Shown here: positions 28,631-38,245 of the stretch, in pieces
Layout of the letters: each line of letters begins with the position of its first letter
How positions within the stretch are numbered: the stretch's first letter is position 1
DNA from: Sphingomonas sp. Leaf20
GTDB lineage: Bacteria > Pseudomonadota > Alphaproteobacteria > Sphingomonadales > Sphingomonadaceae
Direction of reading: 5' to 3'
DNA length: 64,000 nucleotides
NCBI RefSeq assembly: GCF_001421535.1
Contig: NZ_LMKN01000008.1
Span: 834,980 to 898,979 of the forward strand
Notes under the pieces: model-generated
Told to the model about the DNA's origin: nothing
Database searches by the model: none
What the model saw: the letters and a program-made list of their open reading frames with translations, nothing else
Program-made: the position numbers and the translations under genes

Positions 28631-28641
28631 AGGGTGATACC

Positions 28642-29253
28642 GTGATCCAGGCACTCGCCTTCTATCTGTTCGCGTTCGTCGTCGTGCTGTCGGGCGCGAT
28701 GACCATCGCGTCGCGCAATCCCGTCCACTCGGTGATGTGGCTGATCCTCGCCTTCTTCAACGCCGCGGGTCTCATGATCCTGGTCGGCGCCGAGTTCATC
28801 GCGATGCTGCTTGTCATCGTCTATGTCGGTGCGGTCGCGGTGCTGTTCCTGTTCGTCGTCATGATGCTCGACATCGACTTCACCGAGATGCGCGCGGGCG
28901 TCGCGCGCTATTTCGGGATCGGTCTTGCACTTGCCGTCGCGCTGGCGGCCGAGGTCATGATCGCGGTCGGCGCATGGAGCACCGGGCCGATCCAGCTCGC
29001 GCGCCGTGCAGCGCCGATCTCCGACACCGTGCCCAACATCCAGGCGATCGGGAACCTGCTCTACACGCGCTATCTGTTCGTGTTTGAAGTCGCCGGTCTC
29101 GTCCTGCTGGTCGCGATGATCGGGGCGATCGTCCTGACGCATCGTCAGCGTGGCGGGGTCAAGACTCAGAATATCAGTCGCCAGAACGCGCGCCGTCCGC
29201 AGGACGCCACGCGCAACACGAGCCCGGTCGTCGGGCAGGGAGTCGAACTGTGA
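28642..29253 (+). CDS. nuoJ: NADH-quinone oxidoreductase subunit J
   Basis: A 203-residue membrane-arm subunit with five hydrophobic helices in the first 170 residues, including the conserved third helix region [23 protein letters not shown] 28642 is taken as start; the open frame upstream to 28573 runs through the repeat element and lacks family pattern. A basic, Gln/Asn-rich tail closes the protein. It overlaps nuoK by four bases. Confidence 0.93.
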   Translation: MIQALAFYLFAFVVVLSGAMTIASRNPVHSVMWLILAFFNAAGLMILVGAEFIAMLLVIVYVGAVAVLFLFVVMMLDIDFTEMRAGVARYFGIGLALAVALAAEVMIAVGAWSTGPIQLARRAAPISDTVPNIQAIGNLLYTRYLFVFEVAGLVLLVAMIGAIVLTHRQRGGVKTQNISRQNARRPQDATRNTSPVVGQGVEL

Positions 29254-29558
29254 CGATCGGTCTCGTCCATTACCTGGTCGTCGCGGCGATCCTGTTCACG
29301 ATGGGGGTGCTCGGCATCTTCCTGAACCGGAAGAACCTGATCGTCATCCTGATGGCGATCGAGCTGATCCTGCTCGCGGTGAACATCAATCTGGTCGCCT
29401 TCTCGGCGTTCCTGAACGATCTCGTCGGGCAGGTCTTCGCGATGTTCGTGCTGACCGTCGCCGCGGGTGAGTCCGCCATCGGTCTCGCCATTCTCGTCAT
29501 CTATTTCCGCGGTCGCGGCACCATCGCGGTCGACGACGTCAACCGGATGAAGGGGTAA
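29250..29558 (+). CDS. nuoK: NADH-quinone oxidoreductase subunit K
   Basis: A 102-residue membrane subunit with three helices. Conserved glutamates for proton transfer lie in [16 protein letters not shown] and in [13 protein letters not shown]. The GTG start overlaps the nuoJ stop as GTGA; five bases separate its stop from nuoL. Confidence 0.96.
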   Translation: MTIGLVHYLVVAAILFTMGVLGIFLNRKNLIVILMAIELILLAVNINLVAFSAFLNDLVGQVFAMFVLTVAAGESAIGLAILVIYFRGRGTIAVDDVNRMKG

Positions 29559-29563
29559 TACGG

Positions 29564-31669
29564 TTGATTCAGCTTATCGTCTTCCTGCCGTTACTGGCCG
29601 CGATCGTTGCCGGGTTCGGCAACCGCGCGATCGGCAACGTGCCGGCGAAAATCGTCACCACGGCCGCATTGTTCGCGTCGTGCCTGTTGTCCTGGCCGAT
29701 CTTCCTCGGCTTCATGGCGGGCACCAGCACCGCGACCGTCGCGCCACTGCTCGACTTCATCCAGTCGGGCGACATGAACGTCGCGTGGTCGCTGCGCGTT
29801 GATGCGCTGACCGCAGTGATGCTCGTGGTCGTCACGTCGGTCTCGGCGCTCGTCCATCTGTATAGCTGGGGCTATATGGACGAGGATCCCGACCAGCCAC
29901 GCTTCTTTGCGTATCTGTCGCTGTTCACCTTCGCGATGCTGATGCTCGTGACCGCGAACAACCTCGTGCAGATGTTCTTCGGCTGGGAAGGCGTGGGCCT
30001 CGCGTCCTACCTCCTGATCGGGTTCTGGTTCCGCAAGCCATCGGCCAGCGCCGCGGCGATCAAGGCGTTCGTCGTCAACCGCGTCGGCGATCTGGGCTTC
30101 ATGCTCGGCATCTTCGGCACGTTCCTCGTGTTCGGCACGGTCTCGATCCCCGAGATCCTCGCCGCGGCGCCCGGCATGGCCGGATCGACGATCGGCTTCC
30201 TAGGCTACCGTCTCGATACGATGACGGTGCTTTGTCTGCTGCTGTTCGTCGGCGCGATGGGCAAGTCGGCACAGCTCGGCCTGCACACCTGGCTGCCGGA
30301 CGCGATGGAGGGGCCGACGCCGGTGTCGGCACTGATCCACGCGGCGACGATGGTCACCGCGGGCGTGTTCATGGTGTGCCGTCTGTCGCCGATGTTCGAG
30401 ATGAGCCCGGTCGCGCTGACCGTGGTCACTTCGGTCGGTGCCGCGACCTGCCTGTTCGCCGCCACCTGCGGGCTCGTGCAGACCGACATCAAGCGCGTGA
30501 TCGCCTATTCGACCTGTTCGCAGCTCGGCTACATGTTCTTTGCAGCCGGCGTCGGCGCCTATGGCGCGGCGATGTTCCACCTGTTCACGCACGCCTTCTT
30601 CAAGGCGCTGCTGTTCCTGGGTGCCGGTTCGGTGATCCATGCGATGCACCACGAGCAGGACATGCGCTATTATGGCGGCTTGCGTAAGAAGATCCCGGTG
30701 ACGTTCTGGGGCATGATGGCGGGTACGCTCGCAATCACCGGCGTCGGCATCCCCGGCATCTTCGGCAACACCGCGTTCGGGTTCGCGGGCTTCCACTCGA
30801 AGGATGCGATCATCGAGGCGAGCTGGGCTGCGGGTGAGCCGGGCGTGTGGTTCGTCGGCGTGCTCGTCGCGCTGCTCACCAGCTTCTACTCGTGGCGCGT
30901 GATGTTCCTCACCTTCTGGGGCAAGCCGCGCTGGGCCGCATCGGAGCATATCCAGCATGCGCTCCACGACGCGCACGGCCATGACCGTGCGCACGACGTG
31001 CATCATGCGGACGACCATCATGCGAACCCGGCCCAGGCCGAGGACGCAGGTCACGCGCCGCATGATCATCACGACGCTGCGCATGCACCGGCGGAAGGCG
31101 ATGGCGGGTATCACCCGCATGAGAGCCCGCTGCCGATGCTGATCCCGCTGATCGTCCTGTCGATCGGCGCGGTGCTCGCGGGCTTCGTGTTCCACGGTTA
31201 CTTCATCGAGCCATCTGCGGGCGAAGAGTTCTGGAAGGGCGCACTCGCGTTCCGCGAACATCTGATGCACGAGATGCACGGTGTGCCGCTGTTCATCAAG
31301 CTGTCGGCGACGATCGCGATGCTGCTCGGCCTGCTGACCGCCTGGTACGCCTATATCAAGAACCCGTCCTTCCCGGGCAAGGTGATCGAGCAATTCGGCG
31401 TGCTCTACGACTTCCTGCTGCATAAGTGGTATTTCGACGAGCTGTACGACCTGATCTTCGTCCGCCCCGCCTTCGCGATCGGCCGCTTCCTGTGGCATCG
31501 CGGCGACGAGAAGACGATCAACCGGTTCGGCCCCGACGGGTCGGCATGGCTGGTCCAGATCGGCGCACGCGTCGCTGGCCGCTTCCAGACGGGATATCTC
31601 TACACCTATGCCTTTGTCATGCTGATCGGCCTGACCGCAGCCGTCACCTGGGCGATCGGACTCTATTGA
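29564..31669 (+). CDS. nuoL: NADH-quinone oxidoreductase subunit L with His-rich loop
   Basis: A 701-residue antiporter-like proton-pumping subunit with the C-terminal lateral helix. Conserved features include [37 protein letters not shown] and a matching helix pattern over about 16 segments. Between helices, residues about 461-521 form a His/Asp/Ala-rich hydrophilic insert (about 20 histidines) that is not part of the pumping core. Start is TTG 29564; ATG codons downstream would remove the first helix. Confidence 0.95.
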   Translation: MIQLIVFLPLLAAIVAGFGNRAIGNVPAKIVTTAALFASCLLSWPIFLGFMAGTSTATVAPLLDFIQSGDMNVAWSLRVDALTAVMLVVVTSVSALVHLYSWGYMDEDPDQPRFFAYLSLFTFAMLMLVTANNLVQMFFGWEGVGLASYLLIGFWFRKPSASAAAIKAFVVNRVGDLGFMLGIFGTFLVFGTVSIPEILAAAPGMAGSTIGFLGYRLDTMTVLCLLLFVGAMGKSAQLGLHTWLPDAMEGPTPVSALIHAATMVTAGVFMVCRLSPMFEMSPVALTVVTSVGAATCLFAATCGLVQTDIKRVIAYSTCSQLGYMFFAAGVGAYGAAMFHLFTHAFFKALLFLGAGSVIHAMHHEQDMRYYGGLRKKIPVTFWGMMAGTLAITGVGIPGIFGNTAFGFAGFHSKDAIIEASWAAGEPGVWFVGVLVALLTSFYSWRVMFLTFWGKPRWAASEHIQHALHDAHGHDRAHDVHHADDHHANPAQAEDAGHAPHDHHDAAHAPAEGDGGYHPHESPLPMLIPLIVLSIGAVLAGFVFHGYFIEPSAGEEFWKGALAFREHLMHEMHGVPLFIKLSATIAMLLGLLTAWYAYIKNPSFPGKVIEQFGVLYDFLLHKWYFDELYDLIFVRPAFAIGRFLWHRGDEKTINRFGPDGSAWLVQIGARVAGRFQTGYLYTYAFVMLIGLTAAVTWAIGLY

Positions 31670-33201
31670 TGACCGGCTTTCCTATCCTCTCCGTCCTGAT
31701 CGCGGTCCCGATGATCGCGGCCATCGCGTGCCTGTTCGTCTCGGCGAACACCGCGCGGATGCTGGCGCTGGCCGCAACGCTGATCGACTTCGTCCTCGGC
31801 ATCATGCTGTGGATGAATTACGACATCGGCGGCGCGCAGTGGCAGTTCGTCGAGCATGCGCCGGGCATCTTCGGCCCGTTCGGCTGGTCGCTCGGCATCG
31901 ACGGCTTTGCGCTGATGCTGATCATGCTCAGCGTGTTCCTGATGCCGATCTGCATCGGCGCAAGCTGGCGCTCGATCACGACCCGCGTGCCCGAGTACAT
32001 GGCGGCGTTCCTGTTCACCGAAGTGCTGATGATCGGCACGTTCGCGGCGCAGGATCTGTTCCTGTTCTACGTGTTCTTCGAAGCCGGCCTGATCCCGATG
32101 TACCTGATCATCGGCATCTGGGGTGGCGCGAACCGGATCTACGCGTCGTACAAGTTCTTCCTGTACACGCTTCTCGGCTCGGTCCTGATGTTCATCGCGA
32201 TGTTGTACATGGCGAAGACCGCGGGCACGACGAGCATCCCGGCGCTGCTGAACTATGATTTCCCGGCGCATGTGCAGACCTGGCTGTGGCTGGCGTTCTT
32301 CGCATCGTTCGCGGTCAAGATGCCAATGTGGCCGGTCCACACCTGGTTGCCCGACGCGCACGTGCAGGCGCCGACCGCAGGGTCGGTGATCCTGGCGGGC
32401 GTGCTGCTGAAACTCGGCGGATACGGCTTCCTGCGGTTCCTGCTGCCGATGTTCCCCGAAGCGTCGGGCCAGCTGACCTGGCTGATCTTCGGCCTGTCGG
32501 CGGTCGCAGTGATCTACACGAGCCTCGTCGCGCTGGTGCAGTCGGACATGAAGAAGCTGATCGCCTATTCGTCGGTCGCGCATATGGCGATCGTGACAAT
32601 CGGTCTCTTCGCGTTCAACCGGCAGGGCATCGAGGGCGCGATGATCATGATGCTGAGCCACGGGCTGGTATCGGGCGCGTTGTTCCTGTGCGTCGGCGTG
32701 ATCTACGACCAGCTCCATACCCGCGAGATCTCGCGTTATGGCGGCCTCGCGATCAACATGCCGCGCTACGCGGTCCTGTTCCTGTTCTTCACGATGGCGT
32801 CGATCGGTTTGCCGGGCACCAGCGGCTTCGTCGCCGAGTTCCTGTCGTTGATGGGCACCTATCAGGTCTCGACCTGGACCGCGTTGCTCTGCACGACGAG
32901 CATCATCCTCGGTGCTGCGTACATGCTGTACCTGTACCGTCGCGTGGTGTTCGGCGAGATCAAGTCGGACGACGTACGGGGCATGGTCGACCTGTCGGCA
33001 CGCGAATTCTGGCTGCTCGCACCGATCGCCGCCGTCGTGCTGTGGATGGGCGTGTATCCGGAGAGCTTCCTGGCACCGATGCGCAAGGACGTGAGCGTGC
33101 TGCTCGCCCGCGTCGACCGCGCCAAGCCCGCCAGCGATTCGAACCCAACTGCGGGGAAGCCCGCCACCGTGCATGACGCCGCGCACGGGGAGGCACACTG
33201 A
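31669..33201 (+). CDS. nuoM: NADH-quinone oxidoreductase subunit M
   Basis: A 510-residue antiporter-like subunit with about 14 helices. Landmarks: FFEAGLIPMYLIIGIWGG with the key glutamate, FAVKMPMWPVHTWLPDAHVQAP with the broken-helix lysine, and LVQSDMKKLIAYSSVAHM. A hydrophilic 25-residue tail (KPASDSNPTAGKPATVHD) ends the protein. One-base overlaps with nuoL (TGATG) and nuoN. Confidence 0.96.
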   Translation: MTGFPILSVLIAVPMIAAIACLFVSANTARMLALAATLIDFVLGIMLWMNYDIGGAQWQFVEHAPGIFGPFGWSLGIDGFALMLIMLSVFLMPICIGASWRSITTRVPEYMAAFLFTEVLMIGTFAAQDLFLFYVFFEAGLIPMYLIIGIWGGANRIYASYKFFLYTLLGSVLMFIAMLYMAKTAGTTSIPALLNYDFPAHVQTWLWLAFFASFAVKMPMWPVHTWLPDAHVQAPTAGSVILAGVLLKLGGYGFLRFLLPMFPEASGQLTWLIFGLSAVAVIYTSLVALVQSDMKKLIAYSSVAHMAIVTIGLFAFNRQGIEGAMIMMLSHGLVSGALFLCVGVIYDQLHTREISRYGGLAINMPRYAVLFLFFTMASIGLPGTSGFVAEFLSLMGTYQVSTWTALLCTTSIILGAAYMLYLYRRVVFGEIKSDDVRGMVDLSAREFWLLAPIAAVVLWMGVYPESFLAPMRKDVSVLLARVDRAKPASDSNPTAGKPATVHDAAHGEAH

Positions 33202-34646
33202 TGGATTACGCCGCTAACATCGCAATGACCTTGCCCGAGCTCGTGCTCGCGCTTGGTGCGATCGCGCTCATGCTCGTCGCTGCCTGGGGCGGGGAGAAGG
33301 CCACACGTGCGATTTCGATCGCTGCTGTCTTCGTCCTTGTCGGCGCGGGTATCGCGTTGACCGGTCCCGCATCGTCGGGTGGTTATGCCTTTGACGGCAT
33401 GTTCCGCGCCGACGCGTTCGGCACGTTTGCCAAGGTCCTGATCTATATCGCCTCCGCTGTCGCGATCATGATGGCGCCGAGCTTCTTCGCGCGGACCCAG
33501 GGCGACAATCTGCGTCCTGAATATCCGGTGCTGATCCTGCTGTCCGCGTGCGGCATGGGGATCATGGTATCGGCGAGCGACATGCTGACGCTGTATGTCG
33601 GCCTCGAGCTGCAGAGCCTTGCGGCCTATGTCCTTGCGAGCTTCATGCGGCGCGACGGACGGTCGGCGGAAGCGGGCCTGAAGTATTTCGTGCTCGGCGC
33701 GCTGGCCAGCGGCATCCTGCTCTACGGTATCTCGCTCGTCTACGGGTTCAGCGGGACGACCGTGTTCGCAGGGATCGCCGATGCCTATGCAGGCACGCCG
33801 TCGCTCGGGCTGCTGTTCGGTCTGGTGTTCGTCTTCGCCGGGCTCGCGTTCAAGATCAGCGCGGTACCGTTCCACATGTGGACGCCCGACGTCTATGAGG
33901 GCGCACCGACCCCGGTCACCGCGTTCTTCGCGTCGGCGCCCAAGGTCGCCGCGCTTGCCATGTCGGTGCGCGTCGCGGTCGAAGCGATGGGGCCGGCGAC
34001 GGACCAGTGGCGCCAGATCGTGATCTTCGCGGCACTCGCCTCGATCATCCTCGGCGCGGTTGCTGCGATCGGCCAGACCAACGTCAAGCGGCTGCTCGCC
34101 TATTCGTCGATCAACAATGTCGGCTTCGCCCTGATCGGCCTCGCCGCGGGTACGCCCGAGGGCGTGTCGGGCGTGCTGATGTACCTGACGATCTACGTCG
34201 CGATGACGCTGGGCTCGTTCCTCGTCGTGCTGCAGATGCGCGGCGAAGATGGCCAGCCGGTCGAGAGCATCGCCAGCCTGTCGGGGATGTCGCGGACGCG
34301 GCCAGGTCTTGCTGCGGCGCTGGCGATCTTCATGTTCAGCCTTGCCGGCATCCCGCCGCTGTTCGGCTTCTACGCGAAGTTCGCGGTGTTCAGCGCTGCG
34401 GTCGACGCCGGGCTGTTCCCGCTCGCCGTGGTCGGCATCGCCGCCTCGGTGATCGGCGCCTATTATTACCTGCGTGTCGTCAAGACGATGTACTTCGACG
34501 ATCCGGCCCCGGCGTTCGCGCCGATGGACAACAAGGTCGAGGGCGGCCTGATCGCACTGGCAGCGATCTTCGTGTCGCCGGCGGGCTATCTGTTGATCCC
34601 GGTGATCGGCGCATGGACGATGGCTGCGGCACGGGCGCTGTTCTGA
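33201..34646 (+). CDS. nuoN: NADH-quinone oxidoreductase subunit N
   Basis: A 481-residue third antiporter-like subunit. It shows LYVGLELQSLAAYVLASF with the conserved glutamate, FKISAVPFHMWTPDVYEGAP with the lysine, and GQTNVKRLLAYSSINNVGF. This completes nuoA-N. Its 3' end overlaps the birA reading frame. Confidence 0.96.
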   Translation: MDYAANIAMTLPELVLALGAIALMLVAAWGGEKATRAISIAAVFVLVGAGIALTGPASSGGYAFDGMFRADAFGTFAKVLIYIASAVAIMMAPSFFARTQGDNLRPEYPVLILLSACGMGIMVSASDMLTLYVGLELQSLAAYVLASFMRRDGRSAEAGLKYFVLGALASGILLYGISLVYGFSGTTVFAGIADAYAGTPSLGLLFGLVFVFAGLAFKISAVPFHMWTPDVYEGAPTPVTAFFASAPKVAALAMSVRVAVEAMGPATDQWRQIVIFAALASIILGAVAAIGQTNVKRLLAYSSINNVGFALIGLAAGTPEGVSGVLMYLTIYVAMTLGSFLVVLQMRGEDGQPVESIASLSGMSRTRPGLAAALAIFMFSLAGIPPLFGFYAKFAVFSAAVDAGLFPLAVVGIAASVIGAYYYLRVVKTMYFDDPAPAFAPMDNKVEGGLIALAAIFVSPAGYLLIPVIGAWTMAAARALF

Positions 34647-35380
34647 CCACGATCAGGACCGTTGCGGAGACAGGATCGACCAATGCCGACCTGATGGCGC
34701 TCGCACGCAGCGGTGCGGCGGACGGGTCGTGGCTGCGTGCGGTCCGTCAGACGGCGGGCCGCGGGCGGATGGGGCGCGCGTGGAATTCGCCCGAAGGCAA
34801 TCTCTACGCGAGCACGCTGGTCCGCCTCCGCGCGGGCGACCCACCTGCTGCGAGCCTTGCGCTCGTCGCAGCGGTCGCATTGCAGGAAACCGTCTCGACC
34901 TTCCTCGTCGCCGGCATCTGTCAGGGCACGACTGACTCCAGCGCTATCCTCGCGCTGAAATGGCCGAACGACCTCCTGCTCGCGGACGCGAAGCTTTCCG
35001 GCATCCTCCTCGAGCGCGCGGATGATGCGGTCATCATCGGCTACGGCGTGAACATCGCCCATCACCCCGATCTGCCCGATCGCCGGACGACCGATCTCGC
35101 GGCGCACGGCGTGGTCGTCGAGCCCGCCATGTTCCTCGACATCCTGGCGGATGGCGTTGCGCGCTGGGTCTCGCGGTGGCGCACCGAGGGAATTGCGCCG
35201 GTGCGCGAGCGCTGGGTCGATTGTGCGCACCCGGTCGGCACCGCGCTCACCGCGCATCTGCCAGACGGCAGCACGGTCGAGGGACTGTTCGCGGGGCTGG
35301 ACGCCGACGGTGCACTCATCCTGCGCGTGGCGTCGGGCGAGCGCCGCGTCATTCACGCCGCCGACGTCTTCCTGCTGTGA
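34613..35380 (+). CDS. birA: biotin--[acetyl-CoA-carboxylase] ligase (no DNA-binding domain)
   Basis: Attaches biotin to the carboxyl carrier protein. About 245-255 residues. The ligase core shows ETGSTNADL, RQTAGRGRMGRAW (biotin/ATP loop), LKWPNDLLL and SGILLE. The helix-turn-helix of bifunctional BirA is absent, so it is a group I enzyme. Start is unusual: the family pattern begins at TIRTV right after the nuoN stop, where only CTG 34643 (overlapping that stop) is available; the nearest ATG is 34613, inside nuoN, used here. Next gene is coaX. Confidence 0.88.
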   Translation: MDDGCGTGAVLTTIRTVAETGSTNADLMALARSGAADGSWLRAVRQTAGRGRMGRAWNSPEGNLYASTLVRLRAGDPPAASLALVAAVALQETVSTFLVAGICQGTTDSSAILALKWPNDLLLADAKLSGILLERADDAVIIGYGVNIAHHPDLPDRRTTDLAAHGVVVEPAMFLDILADGVARWVSRWRTEGIAPVRERWVDCAHPVGTALTAHLPDGSTVEGLFAGLDADGALILRVASGERRVIHAADVFLL

Positions 35381-35446
35381 TGCCGCCAGTCGCCATCGCC
35401 CGACGTCTGGCCTATGCCCGACGCGAACGGAAAGGTTGAAGGCCCC

Positions 35447-36244
35447 ATGCTGCTCGCCATCGATGCCGGCAACACCAATGTCGTGTTCGCGCTCGTCAAC
35501 CAGACCGAGCGGGGCAGCGATATCGTCGCGCGCTGGCGGATCGCGACCGATCCGCGGCGTACGGCGGATGAATATGCGGTGTGGCTGAGCCAGTTGATGC
35601 AGCTTGGCGGGCACGACCGCTCGACGATCGAGGGTGTCATCGTCGCGACCGTCGTGCCGCGCGCGCTGCACAATCTTCAGGTCCTGGCGTCCAAATATTT
35701 CCATACGACGGCGCTGATCGCGGGGCAGGCGCCGGTCGAATGGGGGATCGCGATCGACGTCGACGAGCCCGCATCGCTGGGCGCGGACCGCGCGGTCAAC
35801 ACGATCGCGGCGCATGCGCTGCACAAGGGCGACCTGATCGTCATCGACTTCGGGACCGCGACGACGTTCGACGTGGTCGACTATACCGGCGCGTACAAGG
35901 GCGGGATCATCGCGCCGGGGATCAACCTGTCGCTCGACGCGCTCGTCACCGCCGCGGCGAAATTGCCGCGGATCGCGATCGAGGCACCGGGCGATATCAG
36001 CGTCATCGGCGTCAATACCGTCTCGCAGATGCATATCGGCATCTATTGGGGCTATGTCGCGATGATCGAGGGGCTGGTCGCGCGGATGAAGGCCGAGATC
36101 GGTCGCCCCGTGAAGGTCGTCGCGACGGGCGGCCTTGCCACACTCTTCGAAAAACAGACCGACGTGTTCGACGTCATCGAAGCCGACCTGACGATCCAGG
36201 GGCTGGCGATGATGTGGGCGCGCCACCATATCAAGGGCCACTAG
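35447..36244 (+). CDS. coaX: type III pantothenate kinase
   Basis: First step of coenzyme A synthesis; the ATP-dependent phosphorylation of pantothenate. It has 265 residues of the ASKHA fold with the N-terminal phosphate loop DAGNTN (6-11), [28 protein letters not shown] and [11 protein letters not shown]. The ATG at 35447 has GAAGG upstream and gives the standard [11 protein letters not shown] start; the frame is open to 35414. Cell supply of CoA and biotin enzymes are grouped here. Confidence 0.95.
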   Translation: MLLAIDAGNTNVVFALVNQTERGSDIVARWRIATDPRRTADEYAVWLSQLMQLGGHDRSTIEGVIVATVVPRALHNLQVLASKYFHTTALIAGQAPVEWGIAIDVDEPASLGADRAVNTIAAHALHKGDLIVIDFGTATTFDVVDYTGAYKGGIIAPGINLSLDALVTAAAKLPRIAIEAPGDISVIGVNTVSQMHIGIYWGYVAMIEGLVARMKAEIGRPVKVVATGGLATLFEKQTDVFDVIEADLTIQGLAMMWARHHIKGH

Positions 36245-36299
36245 GGCTCGCGCCGACCGGCCTGCGGGCCGCACTTCCATGTAATACCGAAAGTAATCA

Positions 36300-37937
36300 A
36301 TGACTCCGAAGAACGAACTTCTTTTCTGTGGCCTGGGTGGCTCCGGCGAGATCGGCATGAACGTCAACCTTTATGGTTGCCAGGGCAAATGGGTGATGGT
36401 CGATCTGGGCATCACGTTCGCCGACCCGCAATATCCGGGCGTCGACGTGATCCTGCCAGACCTGTCCTTCATCGAGGACCGGATCGACGACCTGCTCGGG
36501 ATCGTCATCACGCACGGGCATGAGGATCATATCGGCTCGCTGCCGTATCTCGCCGAGGACCTCGGTGTGCCGATCTATGCGACGCCGTTCACGATGGGGC
36601 TGGTCCGTGGCAAGCTCGAGGAAGAGGGCATCGCCAACCGCGTGAAGCTCAAGATGATCCCGATGGGGGGCAGCTTCCAGCTCGGGCCGTTCGGCTTCAC
36701 CTTCGTCGAGATGTCGCATTCGATTCCGGAAGCGAACGCGCTGCTGATCGACACGCCCTATGGGCGCGTGTTCCACACCGGCGACTGGAAGCTCGACAAG
36801 AACCCGGTGATCGGCAACCCGACCACGCCCGAGGGGTTCATGGCGATCGGCGACAAGGGCGTCGACGTCCTCGTCTGCGACTCGACCAACATCTTCAACA
36901 CCACCGCGTCGGGCAGCGAGAGCACGGTCCGCAAGGGTCTGTTCGAGGAGGTCAGCAAGGCCAAGGGCCGCGTGATGATCACCAGCTTCGCATCGAACGC
37001 GGCGCGTCTGCACACGTTCGGCGAGGTCGCCAAGGAAACCGGGCGCAAGCTGTGCGTCACCGGGCGCTCGCTCGACCGGATCATCAAGGTCGCGCGCGCG
37101 ACGGGGTATCTGAAGGACTTCCCCGAGACGATCGATCCCGAGACCGCGATGCGGCTGCCCAAGAACAAGGTGCTGATCATCGCGACCGGCGGGCAGGGCG
37201 AGGAGCGCGCGGCGCTCGCACGGGTCGCCAATGGCAGCCACACGATTACGCTCGACCCCGACGATACGGTGATCTTCTCGTCGAAGCAGATCCCGGGCAA
37301 CGAGGTGCAGATCGGCCGCATCCAGAACACGTTGGCGGCCAAGGGCATCCGGATGATCACCGAGCGTCAGGCGCATGTCCATGTTTCGGGGCATCCGGGT
37401 CAGCCCGAGCTTGCGCAGATGTACGACTGGCTGCGGCCTGACGTACTGGTGCCGACGCATGGCGAGATGCGCCACATGATGGAGCATGCGCGCTTCGGGC
37501 TCGAACAGGGCATTCCGCGCGCGCTGGTGCAGAGCAACGGCGACATCGTGCGGCTGGCGCCAAAGGGCCCGGTCAAGATCGGTAACGCCACCGTGGGGCG
37601 CCTCGTGCTCGACGGCGACGTCATCCTGCCCGCCGACGGCACGACGCTGAACGAGCGTCGCAAGCTTGCGATCAACGGCCAGATCTCGGTTGCGGTCGCG
37701 ATCGGCAAGGACGGGCGGATGCTCGGCCAGCCACAGGTTCGCGTTCAGGGCGTGCCGGTCGAGGAGGATCGTGCGGCGTTCGTCGCGGATGCGGTCAAGG
37801 CGACCGCGGATGCGGTGCGGGGCGGCAAGCGCGACATCGACAAGCTGCGCGAGCAGGTCCGGCTCGCCGTGCGCAAGGTCTCGACGCGCTGGACGGGCAA
37901 GAAGCCGATCGTCGACGTCCTGCTGATCGAGGGCTGA
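36300..37937 (+). CDS. rnj: ribonuclease J
   Basis: A 545-residue metallo-beta-lactamase ribonuclease with endo- and 5'-3' exo-activity. Metal motif HGHEDH at 72-77, further ligands in EMSHSIPEA and HTGDWKLD, and the beta-CASP region (TSFASNAARLHTF, ATGGQGEERAAL, HVSGHPGQPEL with PTHGEMRHM). The C-terminal domain is present. It is one of the usual followers of nuoN-birA-coaX in alphaproteobacteria. Confidence 0.96.
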   Translation: MTPKNELLFCGLGGSGEIGMNVNLYGCQGKWVMVDLGITFADPQYPGVDVILPDLSFIEDRIDDLLGIVITHGHEDHIGSLPYLAEDLGVPIYATPFTMGLVRGKLEEEGIANRVKLKMIPMGGSFQLGPFGFTFVEMSHSIPEANALLIDTPYGRVFHTGDWKLDKNPVIGNPTTPEGFMAIGDKGVDVLVCDSTNIFNTTASGSESTVRKGLFEEVSKAKGRVMITSFASNAARLHTFGEVAKETGRKLCVTGRSLDRIIKVARATGYLKDFPETIDPETAMRLPKNKVLIIATGGQGEERAALARVANGSHTITLDPDDTVIFSSKQIPGNEVQIGRIQNTLAAKGIRMITERQAHVHVSGHPGQPELAQMYDWLRPDVLVPTHGEMRHMMEHARFGLEQGIPRALVQSNGDIVRLAPKGPVKIGNATVGRLVLDGDVILPADGTTLNERRKLAINGQISVAVAIGKDGRMLGQPQVRVQGVPVEEDRAAFVADAVKATADAVRGGKRDIDKLREQVRLAVRKVSTRWTGKKPIVDVLLIEG

Positions 37938-37941
37938 GCCC

Positions 37942-38223
37942 GTGCGCTGGACCTCGGCACTTGCGATCTACGTCCTGTTCTGGGCGTTTTCGGTGTTCCT
38001 GGTCCTGCCGTTCGGCGTGCGGACGACGCGCGAGGCCGGGGGCGATCATGTCCCCGGCCAGTCCGAAAGCGCGCCGCACGAATTCAGCGCAGGCCGCGTC
38101 GCGTGGCGCGTGACGATCGTCGCGACCGCGCTGTTCGTGCTCTTCCAGCTCAACTACCACTATGGCTGGGTCACGCCGCAGATGGTCGACTTCTTCGACA
38201 CCCGCGACATGGTCCGCCGCTAA
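37942..38223 (+). CDS. DUF1467 family membrane protein
   Basis: A 93-residue protein with two hydrophobic helices (about 5-25 and 54-72) separated by a loop with LPFGVRTTREAGGDHVPGQSESAP, the hallmark of DUF1467. Function unknown. GTG start four bases after the RNase J stop, so it is the last gene of the nuo-birA-coaX-rnj series. It converges on the coiled-coil gene with 22 bp between stops. Confidence 0.85.
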   Translation: MRWTSALAIYVLFWAFSVFLVLPFGVRTTREAGGDHVPGQSESAPHEFSAGRVAWRVTIVATALFVLFQLNYHYGWVTPQMVDFFDTRDMVRR

Positions 38224-38245
38224 ACGCCAACGACGCCCCGCGACG

